Shown piece after piece: positions 8,777 through 17,560 of a stretch of 64,000 nt of DNA; the first letter of the stretch is position 1, and each line of letters starts with the position of its first letter. A program made the position numbers and the translations under genes. The notes under the pieces are model-generated. The model worked only from the letters and a program-made list of their open reading frames with translations, did no database searches and had not been told where the DNA came from. The stretch is from assembly GCA_934501535.1 (NCBI GenBank), contig CAKSUM010000001.1, positions 1 through 64,000 of the forward strand. The letters are read 5' to 3'. This DNA is from an uncultured Clostridia bacterium. Lineage in GTDB: Bacteria; Bacillota; Clostridia; UBA1381.

Positions 8777-8811
8777 AAAACCGCTCGTAAATGAATACGG
8801 GCGGTTTTTTT
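8775..8811. terminator. Bidirectional terminator between DUF4250 and dnaJ
   Basis: A stem of about 9 bp (ACCGCTCGTA against TACGGGCGGT) with a short loop is flanked by an A-run and a T-run, so it can end transcripts from both converging operons. Confidence 0.85.
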
Positions 8812-8832
8812 ACAGACCTTTTTGTCCGAATA

Positions 8833-9981
8833 TTATTTAAAAATATCTTTCATAGTATCAAGGAAACCCTTGCGTTTTTTATAATTTTTTTCTTCAACGG
8901 TTCCGTCAAATTCGCGAAGCAGCTCTTTCTGACGCTGTGTAAGATTTTTCGGTGTTTCCACCTCAACCGTTACATACTGGTCACCCTTGCCTTTGCCTCG
9001 CAAAAATGCAATTCCCTGTCCGCGCAGACGAAATACCGAGCCGGTCTGCGTTTCTGCCGGAATATCATATTCAACAAGTCCGTTAATCGTGGGGACTTTA
9101 ATTCTTGCTCCGAGAGCAGCCTGGGCAAAGGTTATAGGCATCGTTACGTAAACGTCAAAATCCTCACGTCTGAAAATGTTATGCTTTTTAACACGGATTG
9201 TGATAAGCAAATCACCTGCCGGACCTCCCTTTGTTCCGGGTTCACCGCCGCCGCTTATCTGCATTGTCTGTCCGTCATTAATGCCGTGCGGAATATTAAT
9301 TTCAATGGTTTTCTGACGGCGTACTCTGCCCGTTCCGCGGCAGAAACTGCACGGATCCTTTATAATCTTTCCTTCACCGTGGCAATCCGGACAGGTGGAA
9401 ACATTACGCATATACCCAAGCGGCGTACGCGTCTGGGTTGTAACCTGACCGCTGCCGCCGCACCGTCCGCACGTAACGGGGCTTGTGCCCAGCTTTGCGC
9501 CGCTGCCGTGACAATGTGTACACTCCTCCTGCTTATCGATATTCAGCTTCTTTTTACAGCCAAATGCCGCTTCCTCAAAAGTTATTTCAACAACCTGGCG
9601 TATATCTGCACCGCGGCGCGGACCGTTTCTTCTCGTTCCGCCTCCGAAACCGCCGCCGAATATATCGGAGAAAATATCACCGAAATCACCAAATCCTCCG
9701 AAACCGCCGCCGAACGGATTTCCTCCGCCGGCACCGCCTGCTCCGTAATTCGGGTCAACTCCCGCATGACCGAACTGGTCATAGCGCGCCTTTTTCTCAC
9801 TGTCCGACAAAACCTCATATGCCTCATTGACCTCTTTAAATTTTGCCTCGGCAGTCTTATCGCCGGGATGCAGGTCAGGGTGATATTTTTTTGCTTCCTT
9901 GCGGTATGCTTTTTTTATTTCATCGGCAGATGCACTTTTCGGTACACCCAACACTTCATAATAATCTCTTTTATCTGCCAC
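8833..9981 (-). CDS. dnaJ: Chaperone DnaJ (Hsp40)
   Basis: A 382-residue type I DnaJ, co-chaperone that stimulates the DnaK ATPase and hands over unfolded substrates. Domains in order: J-domain with HPD in KKYHPDLHPGD, a Gly/Phe-rich linker, four CxxCxGxG zinc motifs (CTHCHGSG, CGRCGGSG, CPDCHGEG, CSFCRGTG), and the C-terminal substrate domains. The start is taken as the GTG at 9981 after GAGGTG, giving VADKRDYYEVLGV; a longer frame adds unrelated residues. It is the last gene of the hrcA operon. Confidence 0.96.
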   Translation of the reverse strand: MADKRDYYEVLGVPKSASADEIKKAYRKEAKKYHPDLHPGDKTAEAKFKEVNEAYEVLSDSEKKARYDQFGHAGVDPNYGAGGAGGGNPFGGGFGGFGDFGDIFSDIFGGGFGGGTRRNGPRRGADIRQVVEITFEEAAFGCKKKLNIDKQEECTHCHGSGAKLGTSPVTCGRCGGSGQVTTQTRTPLGYMRNVSTCPDCHGEGKIIKDPCSFCRGTGRVRRQKTIEINIPHGINDGQTMQISGGGEPGTKGGPAGDLLITIRVKKHNIFRREDFDVYVTMPITFAQAALGARIKVPTINGLVEYDIPAETQTGSVFRLRGQGIAFLRGKGKGDQYVTVEVETPKNLTQRQKELLREFDGTVEEKNYKKRKGFLDTMKDIFK

Positions 9982-10007
9982 AATATTCACCTCATAAAAA
10001 CACCGAC

Positions 10008-10030
10008 AAAAGGGCGACAGCCGCCGCCCC
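10008..10030 (-). terminator. Hairpin with short T-run between dnaK and dnaJ
   Basis: A GGGCG/CGCCC stem with an 8-nt loop followed by TTTT on the minus strand lies in the 65-bp dnaK-dnaJ gap. It could act as a partial terminator or processing site that lowers dnaJ relative to dnaK. Confidence 0.45.
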
Positions 10031-10046
10031 ATTGTCCAATGACATA

Positions 10047-11906
10047 TTATTTGTCGTTGTCATTATCAACTTCTCTGTAATCAGCCTCATACACATTGTC
10101 GCCGCCCGGCTGTGCACCGCCGTTTGCCTGTGCATCATTCGGGTTAAAACCTGCGCCGCCCTGTGCTCCCTGCGGATTTGCCTGCTGATACATCTTCTCC
10201 GATACCTTATAGAACTTTTGCTGCAGCTCGTCGGACGCCTTCTTAATAGCTTCCGCATCGGTTCCTTTAAGCGCCTCTTTAACCTTATTGATCTCCGCTT
10301 CAATGTCGCTCTTATCGGCAGCGTCAATCTTATCGCCGATTTCGCCCAAGGTCTTTTCACACTGATATACCATACTTTCGGCATTGTTTCTGGTTTCTAC
10401 TTCTTCTTTTCTCTTTTTATCTTCTTCCGCATATTTTTCAGCGTCTTTAACTGCCTTATCAATATCTTCTTCGGACAGATTTGAAGAAGCGGTAATTGTT
10501 ATCTTCTGCTCGTTGCCTGTGCCCATATCCTTTGCCGATACTTTTACGATACCGTTAGCGTCAATATCGAACGTAACTTCAATCTGCGGCACGCCTCTCG
10601 GAGCCGGAGCAATGCCGGTCAGGCTGAAACGTCCCAGAGTCTTATTGTACTGTGCCATGTCACGTTCGCCCTGCAGCACATGAACTTCAACCGAGGTCTG
10701 ACCGTCTGCAGCAGTTGAGAATACCTGTGATTTCTTTGTAGGAATTGTTGTATTTCTGTCAATAAGACGTGTAAATACGCCGCCCATTGTTTCTATACCC
10801 AGTGACAGCGGAGTAACGTCAAGCAAAAGCAAGTCTTTTACATCGCCCGAAAGAACTCCTGCCTGTACAGCTGCGCCTATAGCAACACATTCATCGGGGT
10901 TTATGCCCTTTGTGGGTTCCTGACCCATTTCATTTTTAACCGCTTCCTGTACAGCCGGTATTCTTGACGAACCGCCGACAAGCAGTACCTTATTAATTTC
11001 ATTCTTTGACAAACCGGCGTCGCTCATTGCGTTTCTGATGCAAACCAATGTTTTTTGAACCAAATCCGCCGTAAGCTCATCAAATTTAGCCTTTGTAAGC
11101 GTAATATCCAAATGCTTCGGACCCGTTGCGTCTGCTGTGATAAACGGCAGATTGATGTTCGACGTAGTCATACCCGAAAGCTCGATTTTTGATTTTTCAG
11201 CGGCTTCTTTAAGGCGCTGCATAGCCATTTTATCGCTTGTCAGGTCAACACCCGTTTCCTTCTTAAATTCATCAACAAGGTAGTCGATAATTCTCTGGTC
11301 AAAGTCATCACCGCCGAGGCGCGTATCACCGTTTGTGGACAGAACCTCGAATACTCCGTCACCGATTTCCAGAATAGATACATCGAACGTACCGCCGCCG
11401 AGGTCATATACCATAACTTTTTGGTCGGTATCATTCATACCGTATGCAAGCGCCGCTGCTGTCGGCTCGTTTATAATTCTCTTAACGTCAAGACCTGCAA
11501 TTTTACCTGCGTCCTTTGTAGCCTGACGCTGCGAGTCGCTGAAGTATGCCGGTACCGTTATAACCGCTTCCGTTACCGGTTCACCGAGATAGCTTTCCGC
11601 GTCCTGTTTGAGCTTTGTAAGAATCATAGCGGAGATTTCCTGCGGAGTGTATGCCTTACCGTCAATGGTAACTGTATGAGATGTACCCATCTCACGTTTT
11701 ATTGACATAATAGTTCTGTCCGCATTTGTTACAGCCTGACGCTTAGCAACCTGACCCACTATTCTTTCGCCGTTTTTCTGAAAAGCAACAACTGACGGAG
11801 TGGTTCTTGCGCCCTCTGAATTTGCGATAACTGTAGGATTACCGCCTTCTATTACCGCTACACATGAATTTGTTGTTCCTAAGTCAATACCAATAATTTT
11901 TCCCAT
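10047..11906 (-). CDS. dnaK: Chaperone DnaK (Hsp70)
   Basis: A 619-residue Hsp70. The ATPase domain begins MGKIIGIDLGTTNSC and contains VYDLGGGTFDVSIL and LVGGSSRIPAVQ; the substrate-binding domain follows the hydrophobic DLLLLDVTPLSLGIETMGG linker, and the C-terminus is a helical lid with a Gly/Ala/Asn-rich tail ending in acidic residues. It works with GrpE and DnaJ in protein folding. The start at 11906 follows AGGAGG; an in-frame codon 45 bases upstream is not supported. Confidence 0.97.
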   Translation of the reverse strand: MGKIIGIDLGTTNSCVAVIEGGNPTVIANSEGARTTPSVVAFQKNGERIVGQVAKRQAVTNADRTIMSIKREMGTSHTVTIDGKAYTPQEISAMILTKLKQDAESYLGEPVTEAVITVPAYFSDSQRQATKDAGKIAGLDVKRIINEPTAAALAYGMNDTDQKVMVYDLGGGTFDVSILEIGDGVFEVLSTNGDTRLGGDDFDQRIIDYLVDEFKKETGVDLTSDKMAMQRLKEAAEKSKIELSGMTTSNINLPFITADATGPKHLDITLTKAKFDELTADLVQKTLVCIRNAMSDAGLSKNEINKVLLVGGSSRIPAVQEAVKNEMGQEPTKGINPDECVAIGAAVQAGVLSGDVKDLLLLDVTPLSLGIETMGGVFTRLIDRNTTIPTKKSQVFSTAADGQTSVEVHVLQGERDMAQYNKTLGRFSLTGIAPAPRGVPQIEVTFDIDANGIVKVSAKDMGTGNEQKITITASSNLSEEDIDKAVKDAEKYAEEDKKRKEEVETRNNAESMVYQCEKTLGEIGDKIDAADKSDIEAEINKVKEALKGTDAEAIKKASDELQQKFYKVSEKMYQQANPQGAQGGAGFNPNDAQANGGAQPGGDNVYEADYREVDNDNDK

Positions 11907-11940
11907 GATTAATTCCTCCTGATTTATAACCTGTTCGGTC

Positions 11941-12492
11941 TTAATTTGCAACTTTTACCATTGAGTGTCTTACCACTCTGTTGTCATCATAAATATAGCC
12001 TTTCATAAACTCCTCGACAACGGTATTTTCCGTTATCGTATCATCGTCCACATGCATGACTGCATTGTGCAGATTCGGGTCAAATTCTTCGCCGACCGCC
12101 TCGATTGCCGAAATCTTCAGCTTTGCGAGTGAGTCAAGCATTTGTTTTTTCACCATCTCCACACCGCTTTTAAGGCTTTTTGCGTCTTCCGACGTAACCT
12201 CCACCGCGAGCGCCCTTTCGAGATTATCCAAAACCGGTAAAAACTCTGCCGCGGTATCTATAACGGCGTCGGCATAGCGCGCGTCCTTTTCCTTTTGCGT
12301 GCGCTTTTTGTAATTATCAAACTCGGCATACAGACGCAGGTACTTATCTTCGCTTTCTTTCAGTTTGTCGGAAAGCTCTGCGGTTTTATCCTGCTGCGTA
12401 TCCTCCGCCGCCTGCTCGGTTTGCTCCGGCGCTTTTTCCTCCGTTTTCACCGTCTCCTCCGCATTGTTTTCTTTTTTCTTTTCATCTGCCAA
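11941..12492 (-). CDS. grpE: Nucleotide exchange factor GrpE
   Basis: A 183-residue GrpE, which releases ADP from DnaK. A long acidic, Glu/Lys/Gln-rich disordered N-terminus of about 45 residues leads into the coiled-coil (LSDKLKESEDKYLRLYAEFD, then YKKRTQKEKDARY) and the C-terminal beta domain with the VGEEFDPNLHNAVMHVDD signature. The start codon appears to be TTG, preceded by AGGAGAGGG; there is no ATG before the conserved domain. It begins 3 bp after hrcA. Confidence 0.94.
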   Translation of the reverse strand: MADEKKKENNAEETVKTEEKAPEQTEQAAEDTQQDKTAELSDKLKESEDKYLRLYAEFDNYKKRTQKEKDARYADAVIDTAAEFLPVLDNLERALAVEVTSEDAKSLKSGVEMVKKQMLDSLAKLKISAIEAVGEEFDPNLHNAVMHVDDDTITENTVVEEFMKGYIYDDNRVVRHSMVKVAN

Positions 12493-12495
12493 TTT

Positions 12496-13539
12496 CTATC
12501 CCTCTCCTTCTGAATTATACAGCTGATCCAAAATCTTATCAACATGATTGGATATGCAGTCAAGGCTCGCAACTACCTTTGCGTAATCCATACGCTTAGG
12601 GCCTATGACGCCTATTCTGCCCACAACTCTGTCACCCATTTTGTAATTTACCGCAACAAGACTTGAATTTTCAAGCTCGGTAAATTCATTTTCAGTACCG
12701 ATTTTTATGTCAACATCGTCCTTAGGGCTGCCGATAAGCTTTACAAGATTATCTTTGTTTTCCAAAAATGTCAGCATTTCTTTCGCCTTGTTCACATCGG
12801 AAAATTCCGGATAGGACAATATCGATTTCGCATTGTTTACGTAAACCTCGGTGCGGTCAAAGGAATCAATTGCCTCATAAACAAAATTCAATATGTTTAT
12901 CAGCGTCTTTGCGTCTACAACGTCCTTTGCCTCATCTCCGATTGCCTTGATTTTCTCAAGCGTGAGTTCTTCCGCCGTAAGCCCCGAAATTTTTTTATTC
13001 AGTATCTCTGTCAGCTTTGACGCGGTTTCATCGTCAATATCAATAGCAACCGTCTGATTTTTAACTATGCCGGTTTGAGTTATCACAACCACCATTGCAT
13101 TTCCGAGTCCGAGGTTTACAAGCTCAATTTTCTTGATAACCGCGCTCGTCAGCTTCGGTGATGTAACAACCGTGGTGTATTCGGTCAGCGCCGAGGCTAT
13201 AAGACATGCTTTTTTTATAACCGTTTCCAGCTGACTTACACGCTCCGTAAGAATGTCGCGCAGCTTTTCAACCGCCTCCACGCTCATCTGGTAGCGCCGC
13301 ATGAGTGAATTTACATAAAACCGATAACCGGTATCTGACGGGATTCTCCCTGCCGATGTGTGCGGCTGAATTAAGTATCCCATTTCCTCCAAATCCGCCA
13401 TTTCGTTGCGGATTGTCGCGCTTGAGAGTCCAAGCTCGTTCTTTTTGGAAATGGCGCGGGAACCGACAGGCTCCGCCGTGTCGATATATTCATCGATTAC
13501 AGCCTGCAGAATTTTCTGTTTTCTGTCATTCAGTTCCAC
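12496..13539 (-). CDS. hrcA: Heat-inducible transcription repressor HrcA
   Basis: A 347-residue repressor that binds CIRCE and is kept active by GroEL in well-studied species. An N-terminal winged-helix reads ELNDRKQKILQAVIDEYIDT then EPVGSRAISKK and LSSATIRNEMADLEEMGYL; GAF-like and dimerisation regions follow, with VGRIGVIGPKRMDYAKV near the C-terminus. The start is the GTG at 13539, 8 nt after GGGAGG. It is the first gene of its own CIRCE-controlled operon and so autoregulated. Confidence 0.96.
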   Translation of the reverse strand: MELNDRKQKILQAVIDEYIDTAEPVGSRAISKKNELGLSSATIRNEMADLEEMGYLIQPHTSAGRIPSDTGYRFYVNSLMRRYQMSVEAVEKLRDILTERVSQLETVIKKACLIASALTEYTTVVTSPKLTSAVIKKIELVNLGLGNAMVVVITQTGIVKNQTVAIDIDDETASKLTEILNKKISGLTAEELTLEKIKAIGDEAKDVVDAKTLINILNFVYEAIDSFDRTEVYVNNAKSILSYPEFSDVNKAKEMLTFLENKDNLVKLIGSPKDDVDIKIGTENEFTELENSSLVAVNYKMGDRVVGRIGVIGPKRMDYAKVVASLDCISNHVDKILDQLYNSEGEG

Positions 13540-13571
13540 TGTCCGTTCCTCCCTTAAAATCCAAAATACTG

Positions 13572-13598
13572 TTAGCACTCAACACCTTCGAGTGCTAA
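13572..13598. promoter_or_regulatory. CIRCE operator
   Basis: The exact sequence TTAGCACTC, 9 nt, GAGTGCTAA, extended by ACTG/CAGT on the flanks, lies between the promoter and hrcA. It is the HrcA binding site. Confidence 0.98.
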
Positions 13599-13605
13599 CA
13601 GTATA

Positions 13606-13634
13606 AATATACATCTATTTTCCTTATTTGTCAA
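13606..13634 (-). promoter_or_regulatory. Sigma-A promoter of hrcA-grpE-dnaK-dnaJ
   Basis: The minus strand carries TTGACA (13629-13634), a 17-bp spacer and TATATT (13606-13611). CIRCE begins a few bases downstream, placing the repressor over the transcription start. Confidence 0.88.
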
Positions 13635-13661
13635 GGGGTTTTAACGAATTTTTAACAAATT

Positions 13662-14768
13662 TTATAAAATAAATTCACACATTATCTGATTTGACACCTC
13701 TACAGCATTATCTGTGAGGAAAATTCGTCCGTTTTCTTCTTTCAGCATGCCCATTTTTATAAATTTTAACAGTGGTTTTCCGAAAATTTCATAAATATCC
13801 GTGCCGAAACGCCGAAAAAATTCATTTTCACTTATTCCCTCCGACATTCGCAGTCCCATAAACATAAATTCCGACATTCGGTCATTATCGGATAAAACAT
13901 TGCGCTCTCCGCTCTCAAAATCTCTTTTTATATATGAGGAAAAGCTGTCGGTATTTGAAAAGCGTACACCGTCCATATAGGAATGTGCCGACAGCCCGAC
14001 TCCTATGTACTCGCGGCACTGCCAGTATTTTATATTGTGACGCGACTCTGCGCCGGGCTTTGAAAAATTGGATATTTCATATCGTCTGTATCCGTTTTCT
14101 GCAAGCCGGCTTACCGCCAAATCGTACATTTCCCTTTGCATATCGTCATCGGGCAGGGTAACAATTCCGCGCCTGTATTCATCATACAGCGGCGTATTCC
14201 CCTCCAATATCAGACTGTAGCAGGAAATATGCTCGGGCGATAATTCAGCTGCAATCCGAATGTTTTCTGCCAGACTGTCCGGCGTCTGATTGGGAATTGC
14301 AAGCATTAAATCAATGCTGATGTTCTTAAATCCGGCATCTCGCGCAAGATAAAAGCTTTGCTCAGCGTCTGCGGCGGAGTGAATACGCCCGATGGCACTG
14401 AGTTCACCGTCACAAAATGACTGAATTCCGAACGAAATCCTGTTCACGCCGTATTTAAGCATAGTTTGCAGCTTGTGTTTGTCAACCGTTTTGGGGTTTG
14501 CCTCAACCGTAAATTCCGTCTTGTCCGATAAATCAAAGGTGCTGTTGATTTTCTTCAGCAGCAGCTGCATTTCCTCCGCCGACAATGATGTCGGAGTTCC
14601 GCCGCCTATAAAAACCGTGTCGCATTTTTCCCCGGCATACCTATCCATTTCACAGAATAACGCGTCAAGATATGCCTTTTTGTCTTGCTCCGAGCCGCAA
14701 AAAGAATTAAAATCACAATATTTGCATTTTTTTACGCAAAACGGTATATGAACATAAAGTCCCCTCAT
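13662..14768 (-). CDS. hemW: HemW, radical SAM heme chaperone / coproporphyrinogen oxidase-like
   Basis: A 368-residue radical SAM protein of the HemN/HemW family. The cluster motif is CVKKCKYCDF (CxxxCxxC) at residues 11-20, followed by FIGGGTPTSL for SAM binding and a C-terminal HemN domain. Short members without the extra N-terminal residues of true HemN are HemW, which binds heme and is thought to deliver it. It lies just upstream of hrcA, an order common in Bacillota. Start ATG follows AAAGGGG. Confidence 0.9.
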   Translation of the reverse strand: MRGLYVHIPFCVKKCKYCDFNSFCGSEQDKKAYLDALFCEMDRYAGEKCDTVFIGGGTPTSLSAEEMQLLLKKINSTFDLSDKTEFTVEANPKTVDKHKLQTMLKYGVNRISFGIQSFCDGELSAIGRIHSAADAEQSFYLARDAGFKNISIDLMLAIPNQTPDSLAENIRIAAELSPEHISCYSLILEGNTPLYDEYRRGIVTLPDDDMQREMYDLAVSRLAENGYRRYEISNFSKPGAESRHNIKYWQCREYIGVGLSAHSYMDGVRFSNTDSFSSYIKRDFESGERNVLSDNDRMSEFMFMGLRMSEGISENEFFRRFGTDIYEIFGKPLLKFIKMGMLKEENGRIFLTDNAVEVSNQIMCEFIL

Positions 14769-14810
14769 TTTCGTACCCCTTTATAATACCATAAATCCGG
14801 CAGTAAACCG

Positions 14811-14930
14811 TCAAATGTCGCCGTACTCATTAATGACATAATCGGCAGTACCCGTGCCGATAAACAAAACCTCATAACCCCCGAGTTCCCCAATAATTAA
14901 AAAGGGACTGCAAAACGGGCAGTCCCCCAT
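14811..14930 (-). other. ORF-like element in the CD1247-hemW gap (14769-14960)
   Basis: This 192-bp gap holds a terminator, a small hairpin (14843-14859), an extended -10-like TGGTATTAT (14783-14791) that may start hemW, and an open frame of 39 codons (ATG at 14930, stop at 14811) whose second half reads GGYEVLFIGTGTADYVINEY. The frame lacks a Shine-Dalgarno at the right distance and crosses the terminator stem, so it is not called a gene; its protein-like composition makes it worth comparing with other genomes. Confidence 0.3.
14897..14926 (-). terminator. Terminator of the pyrH-to-CD1247 operon
   Basis: A perfect 8-bp stem GGGACTGC/GCAGTCCC with a 7-nt loop, followed on the minus strand by a T-run, 35 bp beyond the stop codon of the CD1247-like gene. 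Confidence 0.9.
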
Positions 14931-14960
14931 ACGGAGCAAAACAAGGTACTCCGTCAGATT

Positions 14961-15398
14961 TTATTCGTGGTCATGACAATCGCAGTCATCATCGTCGCAA
15001 TCGCAGTCAAATTCAAGCTCGATTTCCTGATGACAGTTCGGGCATACGATTTCCTTGTCTTCGTCAAGCGCGGCAAAATCTATCATAACATCTTCATGAC
15101 AGTTGGGACATTCTATCTCAAAGAAATCCATGTCATCAAGCGCATCTGCCTCATCATCGTCCTCTTCGTCATCATCGTCATACGCAAGCTCTTCCAGGTC
15201 AGCCAAATCTTCATCAATTTCGTCAACCTTTTCTTCAAGCTCTTCATGAGCGTCACAAACATCATCCACAGCGGCTGCAATATCGCCGAGAACATCGACA
15301 ATGCTTGACAATAACTTGCCTTCGGGCTTATCTTTGTCAATTTCCAGACCGTCGCACAATCCTTTAAGGTATGAAACCTTAGCAACTAAATTTTCCAT
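14961..15398 (-). CDS. CD1247-like acidic zinc-ribbon protein
   Basis: A 145-residue cytoplasmic protein of a clostridial family of unknown function. The N-terminus (MENLVAKVSYLKGLCDGLEI) is the conserved CD1247-type domain; a coiled-coil of acidic heptads follows, then a run of Asp/Glu, and two CPNCHxE knuckles (ECPNCHEDV and VCPNCHQEI) that form a zinc ribbon. The tail is rich in Asp, Cys and His (CDCDDDDCDCHDHE) and could bind more metal. Start ATG at 15398 follows GGAG at 6 nt. It lies 66 bp after efp and ends the operon. Confidence 0.8.
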   Translation of the reverse strand: MENLVAKVSYLKGLCDGLEIDKDKPEGKLLSSIVDVLGDIAAAVDDVCDAHEELEEKVDEIDEDLADLEELAYDDDDEEDDDEADALDDMDFFEIECPNCHEDVMIDFAALDEDKEIVCPNCHQEIELEFDCDCDDDDCDCHDHE

Positions 15399-15464
15399 TT
15401 TAATCTCCATTCCGCCGCACTTTTATGCGGCACACAGCACGCAATCCGCGTCCTGTTTCAAAAA

Positions 15465-16022
15465 TTATACACGCTCCATGTATTCGCCGGTTCTTGTATC
15501 AATTCTTATTACGTCGGAATCGTTTACAAAAAGCGGAACCTGAATAACAGCGCCTGTTTCAAGCGTAGCGGGCTTTGTTGCGCCTGTTGCAGTATTTCCT
15601 GCAAATCCCGGTTCTGTTTCGGTGATTGCAAGTTCTACGAAAGTAGGCGGCTCAATACCGAACACATTGCCCTTATATGACAAAATCATGCAGACCATAT
15701 TTTCCTTAACGAACTTCAGCGCATCGCCGATCTGGTCTTTGCTTATCGGAAGCATATCATACGTTTCCTGATCCATGAAATAATACAAATCACCGTCATT
15801 ATATGAATATTCCATATTCTTCTTTTCGATATGAGCCTCTTCAACCTTTTCTGTTGGTCTGAAAGTTTTTTCAACAACAGCGCCCGTTATAACATTTTTA
15901 AGCTTTGTTCTTACAAAAGCGGCTCCCTTACCCGGCTTTACGTGCTGAAATTCAACAACCTGGTAAACGTTTCCCTCAAATTCAAAGGTTTTGCCGTTTC
16001 TGAAATCTCCTGCAGTAATCAT
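15465..16022 (-). CDS. efp: Elongation factor P
   Basis: A 185-residue EF-P, which binds ribosomes stalled at polyproline and promotes peptide bond formation. The KOW-like first domain carries the loop HVKPGKGAAFVRTKLKN with the tip lysine that is modified in many bacteria; two OB-fold domains follow, ending with the RIDTRTGEYMERV signature. The ATG follows GGAGGA. It probably has its own promoter in the 77-bp gap behind the peptidase gene, a pairing common in Bacillota. Confidence 0.97.
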   Translation of the reverse strand: MITAGDFRNGKTFEFEGNVYQVVEFQHVKPGKGAAFVRTKLKNVITGAVVEKTFRPTEKVEEAHIEKKNMEYSYNDGDLYYFMDQETYDMLPISKDQIGDALKFVKENMVCMILSYKGNVFGIEPPTFVELAITETEPGFAGNTATGATKPATLETGAVIQVPLFVNDSDVIRIDTRTGEYMERV

Positions 16023-16062
16023 TTTTTTCTTCCTCCATCGTTTATAATACTATACAAAATAT

Positions 16063-16091
16063 ATTTTAATATATTTTTACCAAAATTTCAA
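16063..16091 (-). promoter_or_regulatory. Promoter of efp
   Basis: The minus strand carries TTGAAA (16086-16091), a 17-bp spacer and TAAAAT (16063-16068), upstream of the efp Shine-Dalgarno. Confidence 0.6.
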
Positions 16092-16099
16092 GTCTTTTT

Positions 16100-17137
16100 T
16101 TAAATAATAGTCAAATCTTTACAAGATTTGGTTAAATTCTGTACATTTTCACCTATAGCAACAACGTCCTCAATGCGTACGCCTCCGAAACCGTCTATAT
16201 AAATACCCGGTTCTACCGTTATAACATTTCCGATTTCCGTCACATCTATGCTTTTCGGCGAAAAAACAGGAAATTCATGTATTTCAATTCCGACGCTGTG
16301 ACCGAGGCTGTGCCCGAAATTTTCTCCGTAGCCTGCCTGCGTTATCACGTCGCGCGCAGCCTTATCTATTTCCGCGCAGCTTTTCCCCAAGGCAACGGCG
16401 GAAATTCCCGCCAGCTGAGCCTTAAGCACCGTATCATAAATTTCGCGCTGCCGCTGCGAACACACGCCCATTACAACGGTTCGCGTCATGTCCGAGCAGT
16501 AGCCGTCCAGCACGCAGCCGAAGTCGAACGTGACAAAATCGCCTTTTTCTATAATTTTCCCTGAAGCTGCGCCGTGCGGCATTGCCGAACGCACACCGCT
16601 TGCAACAATTGTGTCGAAAGAAGTTTTCGACGCACCGTTTTTCCTCATATACGTTTCCAGAATAAGCGCCGCGTCGATTTCGGTCATTCCCGTATGCAGC
16701 TGTGTCAGAAGATGCGCAAATGCAGCGTCGCCAAGCTCCTCCGCCGATTTTATCTTTTCAATTTCCTCCGCCGATTTGCAGCGGCGCAGGCTTGAAATCC
16801 GCTTTTGCATCGGTATTAATTTTTTTCCGAGCTTCTGAAATCCGGCAAGCTGTTTCACAGTCACATAATCTTCTTCAAATCCAAGCGTATCGCAGTCAAG
16901 CCCGGCGGCGATGCCGGAAAGTCCTGCCGATATATCATATAATTCAAAATCTGCCGCCTGCTGCCTTGCCTGAACGGTATACCGCGAATCGGTGGCAATA
17001 ATCTGTCTTGTTTTCGTGATAATCAAAACGGCGTCCTCGGAGGTAAAACCCGAATAATAAAAGATATTTGCATATCCGGTAATCAGCGCGCCCTCACCGT
17101 CTTTGAGCAGCGCGCGCAGCTTATCTGTCCGCGTCAT
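16100..17137 (-). CDS. M24-family Xaa-Pro peptidase
   Basis: A 345-residue aminopeptidase P/prolidase-like enzyme that cleaves bonds next to proline. The N-terminal creatinase-type domain (about 1-120) precedes the pita-bread catalytic domain with the dinuclear metal ligands visible in FDFGCVLDGYCSDMTRT (two Asp), GHSLGHSVGIEIHE (His), VITVEPGIYIDG (Glu) and GGVRIEDVV (Glu). It could be a dipeptidase (PepQ) or an aminopeptidase (PepP); sequence reading alone does not decide. Its start overlaps the aroQ end by 17 bp. It sits upstream of efp, a conserved pairing. Confidence 0.92.
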   Translation of the reverse strand: MTRTDKLRALLKDGEGALITGYANIFYYSGFTSEDAVLIITKTRQIIATDSRYTVQARQQAADFELYDISAGLSGIAAGLDCDTLGFEEDYVTVKQLAGFQKLGKKLIPMQKRISSLRRCKSAEEIEKIKSAEELGDAAFAHLLTQLHTGMTEIDAALILETYMRKNGASKTSFDTIVASGVRSAMPHGAASGKIIEKGDFVTFDFGCVLDGYCSDMTRTVVMGVCSQRQREIYDTVLKAQLAGISAVALGKSCAEIDKAARDVITQAGYGENFGHSLGHSVGIEIHEFPVFSPKSIDVTEIGNVITVEPGIYIDGFGGVRIEDVVAIGENVQNLTKSCKDLTII

Positions 17138-17558
17138 TTTCCAACATCTCCAATGCTTTTATATATCCGTCAAATCCCAGCCCGGAAATCATGCCGATAC
17201 ACGCCGGAGCCGTTACCGATGTTCTTCTGAACTCATCACGCACGGATATATCGGAGATATGTACCTCAACCGTTTTGGTTGAAACAGCCTTTATCGCGTC
17301 ATGAATTGCATACGAATAATGCGCATATGCGCCGGGATTAATAACAATTCCGTCTAAAACGTTATGCGTTTTCTGAATTGCGGTAATAATTTCTCCCTCA
17401 CTGTTGCTCTGAAAAAACTCGGTTTCCACTCCCATTTTTGCAGCCGCCGCTTTTATCATGCCGCATAAGTCATCATACGTGCGGCTGCCGTATATATCCG
17501 GCTCGCGTATTCCGAGCATATTGAGATTGGGACCGTTTATAATCAAATATTTTCTCAT
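17121..17558 (-). CDS. aroQ: 3-dehydroquinate dehydratase, type II
   Basis: A 145-residue type II dehydroquinase of the shikimate pathway. Seen: INGPNLNMLGIREPDIYG at the N-terminus, FFQSNSEGEIITAIQ, the GIVINPGAYAHYSYAIHDA stretch with catalytic His, and VEVHISDI. The ATG is 2 bp after the ispG stop. Its place after ispG, where polC often sits, links aromatic synthesis to a core lipid/isoprenoid operon; this may be only transcriptional convenience. Confidence 0.95.
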   Translation of the reverse strand: MRKYLIINGPNLNMLGIREPDIYGSRTYDDLCGMIKAAAAKMGVETEFFQSNSEGEIITAIQKTHNVLDGIVINPGAYAHYSYAIHDAIKAVSTKTVEVHISDISVRDEFRRTSVTAPACIGMISGLGFDGYIKALEMLENDADR

Positions 17559-17560
17559 AA

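Noticed and set aside
8791..10080. Long plus-strand open frame of 429 codons
   Set aside because: It lies antisense to dnaJ, whose J-domain and zinc motifs are unmistakable; the plus frame has no ribosome site or recognisable domain.
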